A stretch of 64,000 bases of DNA from Bacilli bacterium. Lineage in GTDB: Bacteria; Bacillota_I; Bacilli_A; RF39; UBA660. Numbering within the stretch: the stretch's first letter is position 1; every line of letters begins with the position of its first letter. The notes below the pieces were generated by a model. It was not told the origin of the DNA and searched no databases. It saw only the letters and a program-made list of their open reading frames with translations. Positions 10,184 to 20,150 of this stretch are shown here, piece after piece. Where the stretch lies: positions 1 through 64,000 of the forward strand of contig JAEENX010000025.1 of NCBI GenBank assembly GCA_016283935.1, given 5' to 3'. The position numbers and the translations under genes are program-made.

Positions 10184-10312
10184 ATGGAAGAAAATTATGT
10201 ATTAAAAGTGAGTGATATTAGTAGTGTTTCTAAGAATGGAGGAATTGATAATGGTTATTATTATATAGGCTGTTTATTTTTATTATTAATTTTTTATTTA
10301 TATATGTTATAA
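10184..10312 (+). CDS. Predicted 42-aa small protein with C-terminal TM segment
   Basis: ATG after GAGAGGGG SD: MEENYVLKVSDISSVSKNGGIDNGYYYIGCLFLLLIFYLYML*; not in the supplied ORF track. Confidence 0.45.
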   Translation: MEENYVLKVSDISSVSKNGGIDNGYYYIGCLFLLLIFYLYML

Positions 10313-10356
10313 TTTAATTGATGGAATAACTTTGAGGGTTGAGGAAGAAGGTTTAT

Positions 10357-11373
10357 ATGAAATATTTAGTTACAGGTGGATCAGGATTTGTAGGTTCAAA
10401 TTACTTACATTATGTTGTTAATAAATATCCGGAAGATCAATTTATATGTGTAGACATGCTTACTTATGCAGGTAATTTTAATAATATAGTTTCTTTGGTG
10501 GATAAACCTAATTTTAAATTTTATAAAATAGATATTAGAAATGCAGAAGCTATAGATACATTATTTGCAAAAGAAAGACCTGACTGTGTTATTAACTTTG
10601 CTGCAGAATCACATGTAGATAATTCTATAAAAAATCCTAATTTATTTAGTGAAACTAATATATTAGGAACTATGACAGTTATGAATGCATGTAGAAAACA
10701 TGGAAATGTAAGATTTCATCAAATATCTACTGATGAAGTATATGGAGATTTACCTTTAGATAGACCTGACTTAAAGTTTAAAGAAGATACACCAATTAGA
10801 CCATCAAACCCATATTCAGCTGCTAAAGCTGGAGCTGATATGCAATTAATGGCATATCAAAGAACATATGGATTACCAATTACTATTTCAAGATGTTCTA
10901 ATAACTATGGTGCTTATCAATTCCCTGAAAAGCTTATTCCAGTTGTAGTAAGTAAAGCATTAAAAAATGAACCTATTCCTATATATGGTAAAGGTGAAAA
11001 TATAAGAGACTGGGTTCATGTAGATGATCACAATAATGCTATAGATTTAATATTACACAAAGGTAAAATAGGTGAAATATATAATATAGGTGGACATTCT
11101 GAAAAGAAAAATTTAGAAGTAGTTAAAACTATATTAAATATACTAAAGAAAGATGAATCACTTATATCTTTTGTAGATGATAGACCTGGACACGATTTAA
11201 GATATGCTATTGATTCTAGTAAAATAGAAAATGAATTGGGATGGAGCTTATCTCATACGTTTGAAGATGGTATTGAAGAAACAGTTGATTGGTATGTTAA
11301 TCATCAAGACTGGATAGAAGATATTCAAAGTGGTGAATATAGAAAAGCTTATGAAAAACTATTAAAGAGATAA
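10357..11373 (+). CDS. rfbB: dTDP-glucose 4,6-dehydratase (extended SDR)
   Basis: MKYLVTGGSGFVGSNYLHYV, STDEVYGDLP, YSAAKAGADMQLMAYQRTYGLP, GAYQFPEKLIP. Confidence 0.9.
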   Translation: MKYLVTGGSGFVGSNYLHYVVNKYPEDQFICVDMLTYAGNFNNIVSLVDKPNFKFYKIDIRNAEAIDTLFAKERPDCVINFAAESHVDNSIKNPNLFSETNILGTMTVMNACRKHGNVRFHQISTDEVYGDLPLDRPDLKFKEDTPIRPSNPYSAAKAGADMQLMAYQRTYGLPITISRCSNNYGAYQFPEKLIPVVVSKALKNEPIPIYGKGENIRDWVHVDDHNNAIDLILHKGKIGEIYNIGGHSEKKNLEVVKTILNILKKDESLISFVDDRPGHDLRYAIDSSKIENELGWSLSHTFEDGIEETVDWYVNHQDWIEDIQSGEYRKAYEKLLKR

Positions 11374-11445
11374 TATTATTATCTCTTTTTATTTAATATA
11401 TTTATTATTTAGAAAATATGATATTATATGTATAGGTGGTAATGT

Positions 11446-12486
11446 ATGAAAAAAGTTGCTATATTTCAAAGAAATTTAAACATAGGTGGTATTGAAAGAT
11501 CATTAATTAATCTATTAAATTGTATAGATTATACTAAGTATGAAGTGGATTTATACTTATTTCATCGTGAAAATGTATTTATTAAAGATGTTAATGAAAA
11601 TGTTAATATCTATTATTTAGATAGACTACCTCAATTTACAAAAGTAATAAGTTTTAATCTTGTTAAAGCTTTTTATAGATGTAAAATTAATAAAGAATAT
11701 GATATAGCAATAGATTATAATTCTTATTCTGTAGATTGTGCATTAAATGCAATATTATGTCCTGCTAAGAAAAGAGTTATATGGGTTCATAATGATATAG
11801 ATATTAAATTAAAAGAAGAATTTAAATATAGAATACTTTATAGAGCTTTTAAAGCTAAATATAATTATTTTGATACTTTCGTATGTGTATCTCAAGGAGC
11901 AAAAGATGCATTTGAAAAAGTTACACATATAGATAAAGAATATAAAGTTATACCAAATGTAATTGATACTAAGAAAATAAAAGAATTAAAAGATGTTGAA
12001 ACTAAATTTAAAGTTAATGATGATGTAGTAAATATTTGTTCAACAGGTAGATTAGTACATCAAAAAGGTTTTGACCTACTTATAAGAGAATTTGCTAAAG
12101 TAATAGAAGAAGATACTGGATATCATTTATATATAATTGGTGATGGTAGAGAAAGACAAAATCTTAAACATTTAATTGAAGAATTAAAGATGGAAGAATA
12201 TATTACTTTAACAGGTAAATTTAATAATCCATTTAATGTAATGAATAAATGTGATGCATTTACATTGATGTCTAGATATGAAGGTCAAGGTATGGCAATC
12301 TTAGAAGCTAAAGCTTTAGGATTAGATATAGTTATTCCTAAACATCTAGAAAAATATATTGATGATATTGAAGGATGTGAATCAGTTAAAGAAGGTATTC
12401 TTCAATTATGTAAACATGAAAAAAGAGATTTTGATGATTTAAAGAAATATAATAATGATATTATTGAAAAGATAAATGAACTTTAG
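11446..12486 (+). CDS. Family 4-like glycosyltransferase
   Basis: NIGGIERSLINLL, STGRLVHQKGFDLLI, MSRYEGQGMAILEAKALG. Confidence 0.85.
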   Translation: MKKVAIFQRNLNIGGIERSLINLLNCIDYTKYEVDLYLFHRENVFIKDVNENVNIYYLDRLPQFTKVISFNLVKAFYRCKINKEYDIAIDYNSYSVDCALNAILCPAKKRVIWVHNDIDIKLKEEFKYRILYRAFKAKYNYFDTFVCVSQGAKDAFEKVTHIDKEYKVIPNVIDTKKIKELKDVETKFKVNDDVVNICSTGRLVHQKGFDLLIREFAKVIEEDTGYHLYIIGDGRERQNLKHLIEELKMEEYITLTGKFNNPFNVMNKCDAFTLMSRYEGQGMAILEAKALGLDIVIPKHLEKYIDDIEGCESVKEGILQLCKHEKRDFDDLKKYNNDIIEKINEL

Positions 12487-12495
12487 GAGTTTTTC

Positions 12496-12966
12496 ATGAA
12501 GAAGAAAAAAGTAATATTTGTTGCTGGAGTAGGAGGACATCTAACTGAATTACTTCAATTAGATTCAATCTTTAAAGATTATGATTATACTTTAGTAACT
12601 GAAAAAACTGAAGTTACTAAAGATTTAAAAGATAAATATAATGTTAGATATTTTATATATAATAATAAAAAGAATTTCATTAAATACTTATTTGTAAATG
12701 GATTTAATTTATTAAATAGTATATATACTTATATAAAAATAAGACCTGATGTTGTAGTAACAACAGGACCTAATACAGGTGTTTATCTATGTCAATTAGC
12801 ACATATGTTTAAAAAGAAAGTAATATTCATAGAAACATATGCTAATGTTACTAATTCTACAAAATCAGGTAGAATAGTATATAAATTTGCTGATCATTTT
12901 GTTGTACAATGGGAATCTTTAAAGAAAGAATATCCAAATGCTTTATACTTTGGAGGTATTAATTAA
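12496..12966 (+). CDS. Alg14/PssD/Cps14F-like polysaccharide biosynthesis protein
   Basis: VAGVGGHLTELLQL, VVTTGPNTGVYLCQLAHMFKKKVIFIETYANV. Confidence 0.85.
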   Translation: MKKKKVIFVAGVGGHLTELLQLDSIFKDYDYTLVTEKTEVTKDLKDKYNVRYFIYNNKKNFIKYLFVNGFNLLNSIYTYIKIRPDVVVTTGPNTGVYLCQLAHMFKKKVIFIETYANVTNSTKSGRIVYKFADHFVVQWESLKKEYPNALYFGGIN

Positions 12967-13433
12967 TGATATTAGTTACACTTGGTACTCAAGACCAAAA
13001 AATGTATAGATTATTAGATATGTTAGAACATAGTAATATTAAAGATGAAATAATTGTACAAGCAGGAGGATCATCTGATTATAAATCAGATAAAATGAAA
13101 ATATTTAAATTTGTTTCGATGAGTGAAATGGATGAATTATTAGATAAAGCTGATATAGTTATTACTCATGGAGGATCTGGATCTATATTATCTGCTATAA
13201 AAAAAGATAAAAAAGTTTTAGCAATTCCTAGATTATCTAAATATGGTGAACATATAAATGATCATCAAACTGAAATAGTATCTGAATATGTTAAAGAAGG
13301 ATATATTTTAGATATTAAAGAAAAAGATAATATAGAAGATAAAATAAAAGAGTTAAAGAAATTCAAACCTAAGAAGTTTGTAAGTAATAAAAAACATTTC
13401 ATTGAAGAAATAAAAAAACTAATTGATGAATAA
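12966..13433 (+). CDS. Alg13/PssE/Cps14G-like glycosyltransferase subunit (GT28 C-terminal type)
   Basis: MILVTLGTQDQKMYRLL, THGGSGSILSAIKKDKKVLAIPRLSKYGEHINDHQ. Confidence 0.85.
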   Translation: MILVTLGTQDQKMYRLLDMLEHSNIKDEIIVQAGGSSDYKSDKMKIFKFVSMSEMDELLDKADIVITHGGSGSILSAIKKDKKVLAIPRLSKYGEHINDHQTEIVSEYVKEGYILDIKEKDNIEDKIKELKKFKPKKFVSNKKHFIEEIKKLIDE

Positions 13434-13519
13434 GGAAATATTTAATATTTCCTTTTTTTATATTCTATTAAGAGTAGAGTATTAAAATTGTTTATAGGTG
13501 TTATAATAAGTGTGTGGTG

Positions 13520-14137
13520 ATGAAAATGGATTCAAAAAAGTTTGGTAAACTTGTATATGACTTAAGAATTAAACATAAAATGACTCAAAAGGAATTAGGA
13601 GACAAATTATTTGTTTCTGATAAAACAATTAGTAAATGGGAATGTGGAAAAGGTTTGCCAGACGTTTCATTGTTGATTCCACTTGCTGATTTATTTGGTA
13701 TATCAGTAAGAGAATTAATGGATGGAAAATTAGAAGAAAAAACTACAATTACAAATAAAGATATTAATATAAATGTAAAAAAAGCAATTGATTTTAAAAA
13801 TGAATTTGATAAAAAGAAAAGAAGAAAAATTACAATTATTAAAATAGTTGTTTCTGTTTTAATTATATTTATTGCTATTTTTATAACTAATATTTATATG
13901 GTTAATCAATATTTTGTTAAACCAATTTTTGTTATGAATTCATTTAATAGTCATGTACATACTGAAGATGCAAACTATTATGAAAAAAATTATACTGGTC
14001 TAGGATATAATTTTTATACGAGAGGTCAAATGGAAGATGGTGAGTATTCAATAGATTATGTTGAAACATCTATCTTTGGACATACTATCTCTAAAAATGC
14101 CAAGGGTGTTGGATGGAATGTTAGATGGTTTAATTAA
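13520..14137 (+). CDS. XRE-family HTH protein with single TM and extracytoplasmic tail
   Basis: MTQKELGDKLFVSDKTISKWECGKGLPDVSLL followed by TM ITIIKIVVSVLIIFIAIFI; exact start 13520 or 13526 uncertain. Confidence 0.8.
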   Translation: MKMDSKKFGKLVYDLRIKHKMTQKELGDKLFVSDKTISKWECGKGLPDVSLLIPLADLFGISVRELMDGKLEEKTTITNKDININVKKAIDFKNEFDKKKRRKITIIKIVVSVLIIFIAIFITNIYMVNQYFVKPIFVMNSFNSHVHTEDANYYEKNYTGLGYNFYTRGQMEDGEYSIDYVETSIFGHTISKNAKGVGWNVRWFN

Positions 14138-14231
14138 AGAAAATATACTTAGGTATTATAATAAAATAAATTAAGGGAAATATTTAATATTTCTTTTTTT
14201 TATTGTATAATTAAAGCATGAGGTGATTTAT

Positions 14232-14564
14232 ATGTATAGAATGCATTTAGATAAGGAACATTTTGAAAATGTAAAAGCAGGAAATAAGACTGTTGAAATA
14301 AGACTAAATGATAAGAAAAGAAGAGAATTCAAAGTAGGAGATAAAATTGAATTTGAAAATAGAAGCGATAAGAGTAAGATAGACGCTACTATTACTGAAT
14401 TAAATATATATACATCATTTGAGGAATTATATAAACATGAAGATAAAATATCTATGGGATATAAAGAAGATGAAGTAGCTTGTCCTGATGATATGAGTGT
14501 TTACTATTCAGAAGAAGATCAAATTAAAAATGGCGTAGTCGCTATTCATTTCACATTAAATTAA
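14232..14564 (+). CDS. ASCH/PUA-like domain protein
   Basis: FENVKAGNKTVEIRLNDKKRREFKVGDKIEFEN. Confidence 0.7.
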   Translation: MYRMHLDKEHFENVKAGNKTVEIRLNDKKRREFKVGDKIEFENRSDKSKIDATITELNIYTSFEELYKHEDKISMGYKEDEVACPDDMSVYYSEEDQIKNGVVAIHFTLN

Positions 14565-14579
14565 TTACAGGGTGGTTAC

Positions 14580-15284
14580 ATGAAAAGAAGTAAGAAAACT
14601 TTAAGAGTTTTTGCATTACTATTTGGTGTTATTGGTATATTAGTTACGTTAGTATTTGGAATTATAGGTTTTAGATATTTCTTAGTATATAATAATAGAG
14701 ATATAGCATATGCTAAAGTAATGGAAATAAATCATAGAGAAGGATATACCATAGTAAGATATACAACAAATGAACAATCATATAATAGAAAATTAAGAAT
14801 GATTGATTCAAGTTGGTATGAAAATGGATATATTACAGTTATATATGATAAAGATAATCCAAATAAGAGTTTTATTAAGAATCAAGCTATTACGGCTTTA
14901 TCATTAACAATAGTTGGTGTAGTATTCTCAATGATTGGTTTTATATCATATATGATTTTACGTTCTTATAATAAAAGAAAAAAATATTTATTAAAGAAAG
15001 GTAAAAAGATAGAAGCTAATATTGATAGAGTATCTGTTAATAATGCTATTCATTTTAAAGGTAAAAATCCATATCAAATTGAATTAAGCTATACTGAAAA
15101 TGGTAAAGAATATAAATTTATCCATCAAGAACTATGGTTTGATGTTAATAAAGTTATAGAAGAATACAAATTAAAAACTGTAGAAGTATGTGTAGATAAA
15201 AAGGATTATAATAATTACTATATTAATTTAGGAAAATATGGTAAAAATGACAATAAAAAGAAAAATGTAAAAAAGCGTAAATAG
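14580..15284 (+). CDS. DUF3592-like membrane protein
   Basis: N-terminal TM, A-K-V-x-E-I ... ITVIYDKDNPNKSFIKN, second TM. Confidence 0.6.
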   Translation: MKRSKKTLRVFALLFGVIGILVTLVFGIIGFRYFLVYNNRDIAYAKVMEINHREGYTIVRYTTNEQSYNRKLRMIDSSWYENGYITVIYDKDNPNKSFIKNQAITALSLTIVGVVFSMIGFISYMILRSYNKRKKYLLKKGKKIEANIDRVSVNNAIHFKGKNPYQIELSYTENGKEYKFIHQELWFDVNKVIEEYKLKTVEVCVDKKDYNNYYINLGKYGKNDNKKKNVKKRK

Positions 15285-15350
15285 TTTACGCTTTTTATTT
15301 TATCTTTTACAGTAAATATTGTAGACTATTAATAGTAGGAGAGTGATATT

Positions 15351-15557
15351 ATGATTTATCCATCAATAGATAAAATATTAAATAAAGTAGGTTCTAAGTA
15401 TGTTTTAGTTCATGTAGCATCTATGAGAAGTAAACAAATGTTAGAAACTAAACACTACCAAATGAATGAAAAAGATTATGTTTGTAAAAGAGAAATTGGT
15501 AGAGCTTTAGAAGAAACTGAAAAAGGATTAATCAAAGTTATTAAGCTTGAAGATTAA
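15351..15557 (+). CDS. rpoZ: RNA polymerase omega subunit
   Basis: MIYPSIDKILNKVGSKYVLVHVASMRSKQM...EIGRALEETEKGLIKV. Confidence 0.85.
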   Translation: MIYPSIDKILNKVGSKYVLVHVASMRSKQMLETKHYQMNEKDYVCKREIGRALEETEKGLIKVIKLED

Positions 15558-15596
15558 TTCTTCTTTTTTATTATGTAGCTTAAGGAGTTGGTTTAT

Positions 15597-18176
15597 ATGT
15601 TTTTTAATAAGAATATAAAAGAAATATATAAAGAGTTGAATACTAGTGAAGATGGTTTAACTTTAAAACAAGCTGAGTCTTTATATGTAGAAGTGGGTCC
15701 TAATGAAATAGTAGAAGGAAAAAAGAAATCAAAGATTGTTAAATTTTTAAGTCAATTTAACGATATGATGATTATCATTTTAATAATAGTAGCAATATTA
15801 ATGTTAATATATGGTTTATTATATTCACATGATTATACAGATTCTATTGTTATTGCTGTAGTTGTATTAATAAATGCTATCATGGGATTTATACAAGAAG
15901 AAAAAGCAGAAGTAACACTTGAAGGTTTGAAGAAGTATGTTTCTTCTACTTGTAAGGTAAAAAGAAATGGTAAAGTTGAAGTAATTGATACTAAGCTATT
16001 AGTTCCTGGAGATTATATTATTTTGGAAGCTGGTGAAAAAGTACCAGCTGATGCAAGAATAGTATCTTTATCTAATTTATTAGTAGATGAATCACCTTTA
16101 ACAGGTGAATCAAATCCTGTTAGTAAAAGAAGTGAAAAAGTAGCTGGTACTAAATTACAAATACAAGATCAATATAATATGTTATTCAGTGGTACAAATA
16201 TCACTAATGGTAGAGTTGAAGCAATTGTTACTTCAACAGGTATGTATACTGAATTAGGTAAAATAGCTGTATCTTTAAATACACCATATGAAATAAAGAC
16301 TCCTTTAGAATTAAGAATTGAAGAAATAAGTAAGAAATTAACTTTCTTAGTATTTTTAATATTAATTTTTATATTTATATATAGTTTTATTCAAAAATAT
16401 GAAGTAATGGAAATAATTATGCTATGCGCATCTCTTGCAGTAGCTGTTATTCCAGAAGGATTACCTGCAGTTATTACTATTAGTTTATCTAATGGGGCAG
16501 GTGCACTTGCTAAAAAGAAAACTATAGTTAGACAAATGACTGCTGTAGAAACATTAGGTTCAACTGATGTAATTTGTTCTGATAAAACAGGAACTATTAC
16601 TCAAAATAAAATGAATGTTCAAAAGAATGTAGTTTTAAACCAAGATTGGTTAGACTATGTTAAAATTCTATGTAATGACGCTATGTATTCTAAGGGAAGT
16701 TTTGTTGGAGATCCAACTGAAACTTGTATGTTAGAAGAATTAGGATATAAGAAGGTATCAACTGTTGCAAATGATTGTCCTAGAATAATGGATATTCCAT
16801 TTGATTCTGATAGAAAAATGATGTCTACTGTAAATGTTATAAATGGTAAGACATATTTATTAGTTAAAGGATCTTTAGATAGTTTAATGAAAAAATGTTC
16901 ATATATGTATAAAGACAATAAGAAAGTTAAATTAACTAAAGAAATGCAAAGAATTATAAATGAAGAAGAAGCTCATATGGCTGAAAATGCATTGAGAGTT
17001 ATTTCTTTTGCATATAAAGAATTAAAAGGTGTTCCTAAAAAGAATACTGATTTAATAAAAGAAGAAGAGAATCTAATATTAGTTGGATTAACAGGTATGA
17101 TAGATCCACCTAGAGTTGGTGTTAAAGAATCAGTTGCACTTGCTCAAAAAGCTGGTGTTAGAACAATAATGATAACAGGAGATTCTTTAATAACAGCAGG
17201 AGCTATAGCTAAACGTGTAGGTATAGTAGATTCTAGAGATGAATGTTTATTAGGTTCTAAATTAGATGAATATACAGATGAAGAATTAATTGATATTGTT
17301 AATAAGTACTCTGTATATGCAAGAGTTAGTCCTATACATAAAGAAAGAATTGTTAAAGCATTACAAGCTCAAGGTAAAGTAGTTGCCATGACAGGTGATG
17401 GAGTAAATGATGCACCAGCAATTAAAGATGCTCATGTTGGTATTGGTATGGGTATAACAGGTACTGAAGTTACTAAAAATGTGGCAGATATTATATTATT
17501 AGATGATTCATTTAGTACAATTGTAACTGCAATTGAAGAAGGTAGAAGAATATTTGCTAATATTAGAAATAATGTTATTTATTCTTTATCATCTAATTTT
17601 GGTGAATTATTTACTATATTAATTGCGATGTTTACTGGAACTACTATATTATTGCCAATTCATATATTATTTATAGATTTAGTAACAGATTCTATTCCTA
17701 GTATTTGTTTATCATTTGAACCTTCTGAAAAAGGTATTATGGATAAACCACCTAGAGGATTAGATAAACCAATGTTTACACCATTTGCAATTGCTAATAT
17801 TACAACATCAGCAATTGTTGAAACAGTAGCAGTGTGTTTAACATTCTTCTTAGTATTAAAGAATTATAATACTGAAATAGCAATGTCATGTGCTTTATTA
17901 ACATTGGTAATGCAAGAAATAATATATGCAATAACATGTAGAAATCTAAAACAATTTGTATTTAAACAAGGTTTCTTCTCAAATAAACAATTTAATATAG
18001 GAATATTAATTATATTAATAATAGAAGGAATATTCTTCTTAACTCCTTTAAGACAATTTATTGGAGTAGTAAGTGTATCAATTCCTTTAATGTTATTAAT
18101 AATAGTTGCTAATTTAGTAGTATTCTTTATATATGAGTTATTAAAACCTGTTTTAATAGGTTTATTTGAAGATTAA
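15597..18176 (+). CDS. Calcium-transporting-type P-type ATPase
   Basis: VDESPLTGES, CSDKTGTIT, MTGDGVNDAPAIKDAHVGIGMG, PEGLPAVITISLS. Confidence 0.9.
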   Translation: MFFNKNIKEIYKELNTSEDGLTLKQAESLYVEVGPNEIVEGKKKSKIVKFLSQFNDMMIIILIIVAILMLIYGLLYSHDYTDSIVIAVVVLINAIMGFIQEEKAEVTLEGLKKYVSSTCKVKRNGKVEVIDTKLLVPGDYIILEAGEKVPADARIVSLSNLLVDESPLTGESNPVSKRSEKVAGTKLQIQDQYNMLFSGTNITNGRVEAIVTSTGMYTELGKIAVSLNTPYEIKTPLELRIEEISKKLTFLVFLILIFIFIYSFIQKYEVMEIIMLCASLAVAVIPEGLPAVITISLSNGAGALAKKKTIVRQMTAVETLGSTDVICSDKTGTITQNKMNVQKNVVLNQDWLDYVKILCNDAMYSKGSFVGDPTETCMLEELGYKKVSTVANDCPRIMDIPFDSDRKMMSTVNVINGKTYLLVKGSLDSLMKKCSYMYKDNKKVKLTKEMQRIINEEEAHMAENALRVISFAYKELKGVPKKNTDLIKEEENLILVGLTGMIDPPRVGVKESVALAQKAGVRTIMITGDSLITAGAIAKRVGIVDSRDECLLGSKLDEYTDEELIDIVNKYSVYARVSPIHKERIVKALQAQGKVVAMTGDGVNDAPAIKDAHVGIGMGITGTEVTKNVADIILLDDSFSTIVTAIEEGRRIFANIRNNVIYSLSSNFGELFTILIAMFTGTTILLPIHILFIDLVTDSIPSICLSFEPSEKGIMDKPPRGLDKPMFTPFAIANITTSAIVETVAVCLTFFLVLKNYNTEIAMSCALLTLVMQEIIYAITCRNLKQFVFKQGFFSNKQFNIGILIILIIEGIFFLTPLRQFIGVVSVSIPLMLLIIVANLVVFFIYELLKPVLIGLFED

Positions 18177-18270
18177 AACATGGATATTATCCATGTTTTT
18201 TTATGTAAATTAAAAGGTAATTAAGTGTTATATATTATTTATGTATATTATAATTAATATAGGTGATTAT

Positions 18271-19368
18271 ATGGAAATCAGAAAATTGAATGGAAAAGAT
18301 ATTCAAGAAATAATAATTGGAGCTAATCCTGAAAGAGGTTTTAATTTTCCTTTTACTTTATTAGTACCAGTAGATTTATGTGATGATTATTATATGATAT
18401 ATAAATGTAATTTACCTAAGAATTATATTAAGGGGAGTAATAGTTTAGAAGAAATACAAAAAAAGACTTTAGAAGATAAAGGAAATATTGATCCAATAGA
18501 TAAACATTTTTTATGTGAATTGGATTTTCCACTTTTAGTTCCAGCTATTCCAAGAGGATATGAGTGGAGACCTAATTTTTTAGGTAAAGATTTTATACAT
18601 GGAATAAATTTTATAGATGAAAGAGATGATATTCTTGATAAAGATAAATATGTAGGTTTGCCTGAACAAATTAAGAATATGATTCAATATGGATTAGAAA
18701 TATTAAATGATATGAAACCAATTATTCATAATAAGGCAATTATAACTGGTTATTCTGAAGGTGCTAAATGTGCATCTCATTTTGCACTTTTGCATCCGGA
18801 AACAATTGAAGCAGTAGTAGCAGGTGGAACAGGTGGAGCAATGTCTATGCCTATAAAAGAAAAAAATGGATATGAATTTATATATCCAACTGGTATAGCT
18901 GATTTACCTTATTTTGATGAAGAAGAATATAGAAAGATAGCTTTCTTCTATTATATGGGAGATAAAGATGTAACAGATTCAGCTGCTCCATATTTTGATG
19001 ATGTTCATTATATAGATGAAAATGGAGAAGATAGAATCTTATGTGATGTAAATGGTAACCATATACCAGCAGTTGATGAATATGGTAGACAAGTATTTAA
19101 ATTAGACGAAAATGGTAATTATACAGCAAAATATTCTTTATTTACTGATTCAGAAGTAAATGCTATATGTAAGGTATTTGGTGCTGAAACACAAGATAGA
19201 TTTGTTAATCAATCTAATCAGTTAAAAGAATTAGGTTTAAATGTTATGTGCAAAAAATATCCTGGTGATCATCATACAGTATTTGACAACAAAGAGGAAA
19301 TAAAGAAAGATATAGATAATTTCTTAGGAGAAGTATTAAATAAAACTAGTGGAAAACAAATGAAATAA
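18271..19368 (+). CDS. Alpha/beta-hydrolase-like protein
   Basis: GYSEGA nucleophile elbow (GxSxG) and late GDHHTV; ATG at 18271 after AGGTGA. Confidence 0.65.
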   Translation: MEIRKLNGKDIQEIIIGANPERGFNFPFTLLVPVDLCDDYYMIYKCNLPKNYIKGSNSLEEIQKKTLEDKGNIDPIDKHFLCELDFPLLVPAIPRGYEWRPNFLGKDFIHGINFIDERDDILDKDKYVGLPEQIKNMIQYGLEILNDMKPIIHNKAIITGYSEGAKCASHFALLHPETIEAVVAGGTGGAMSMPIKEKNGYEFIYPTGIADLPYFDEEEYRKIAFFYYMGDKDVTDSAAPYFDDVHYIDENGEDRILCDVNGNHIPAVDEYGRQVFKLDENGNYTAKYSLFTDSEVNAICKVFGAETQDRFVNQSNQLKELGLNVMCKKYPGDHHTVFDNKEEIKKDIDNFLGEVLNKTSGKQMK

Positions 19369-19381
19369 TATATAAAATATA

Positions 19382-19409
19382 TTGACAAATAATTTATATT
19401 TGATATAAT
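19382..19409 (+). promoter_or_regulatory. Promoter of infC-rpmI-rplT
   Basis: TTGACA - 16 nt - TATAAT. Confidence 0.7.
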
Positions 19410-19415
19410 CATATT

Positions 19416-19591
19416 GTTTTAAAAAGGAAAGCGATGTATCCACATCCACCCGAGATCAGATAGTACTGGGTAAAGAGCCAAATAGAAAATAAATATAATT
19501 AAAGTATTAATTAGAGTTATTTTATAAGAGGTTTCAAAGGTGGATACGTAAGTATTCACTTTTTAATTGAAAAATATTGGAGGTGCTTACC
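19416..19591 (+). promoter_or_regulatory. infC/L20-type leader RNA with attenuator
   Basis: GTATCCAC (19436-19443) can pair with GTGGATAC (19540-19547), which is also the left arm of the terminator ending in T5 (19540-19564). Confidence 0.7.
19540..19564 (+). terminator. Leader terminator upstream of infC
   Basis: GTGGATAC-gtaa-GTATTCAC-TTTTT. Confidence 0.75.
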
Positions 19592-20149
19592 ATAGCAAAT
19601 TTTAACAATAAGAAAAATGATGATTTACCTATTAATGATAGAATAAGAGTTCCTGAACTTATGCTTATAGGACCTAATGGAGAACAAATGGGTACAAAAC
19701 CTTTAGCATTCGCAATGCAAATTGCAACAGCTGCTGGTTTAGACTTAGTTCTTATGAATCCTGGAGCAGATAGACCAGTTGGAAAGATCATGGACTATAA
19801 TAAGTTCAAATATGAAAAGAACAAAAAAGCTAAAGATGCATTAAAGAGACAAAGAGAAAACAACAAAGATATGAAAGAATATCAATTATCATTAAAGATT
19901 GATGTTCATGATTTTGAAACTAGAAGAAAAAATGCAAGAGAATATCTTGAAAAAGGTCATAAGATAAAAGTTACTATCAGATTTAGAGGTAGAGAAATGG
20001 CTTTTACTGATCAAGGTAAAGATGTAATGCAAAGATTCTTTGAAGCATTAGAAGAAGTATGTACTATCGAAAGCAATCCATCATTAGAAGGTAGAACAAT
20101 GACAATGATATTAGCACCTAAAAAAGAGAAAGAAGTAGGAGGAAATTAA
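19592..20149 (+). CDS. infC: Translation initiation factor IF-3, probable AUA start
   Basis: INDRIRVPELMLIGPNGEQMG...; GGAGGTG SD 8 nt before ATA; the ORF-track TTG at 19577 overlaps the SD itself. Confidence 0.85.
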   Translation: MANFNNKKNDDLPINDRIRVPELMLIGPNGEQMGTKPLAFAMQIATAAGLDLVLMNPGADRPVGKIMDYNKFKYEKNKKAKDALKRQRENNKDMKEYQLSLKIDVHDFETRRKNAREYLEKGHKIKVTIRFRGREMAFTDQGKDVMQRFFEALEEVCTIESNPSLEGRTMTMILAPKKEKEVGGN

Positions 20150-20150
20150 T

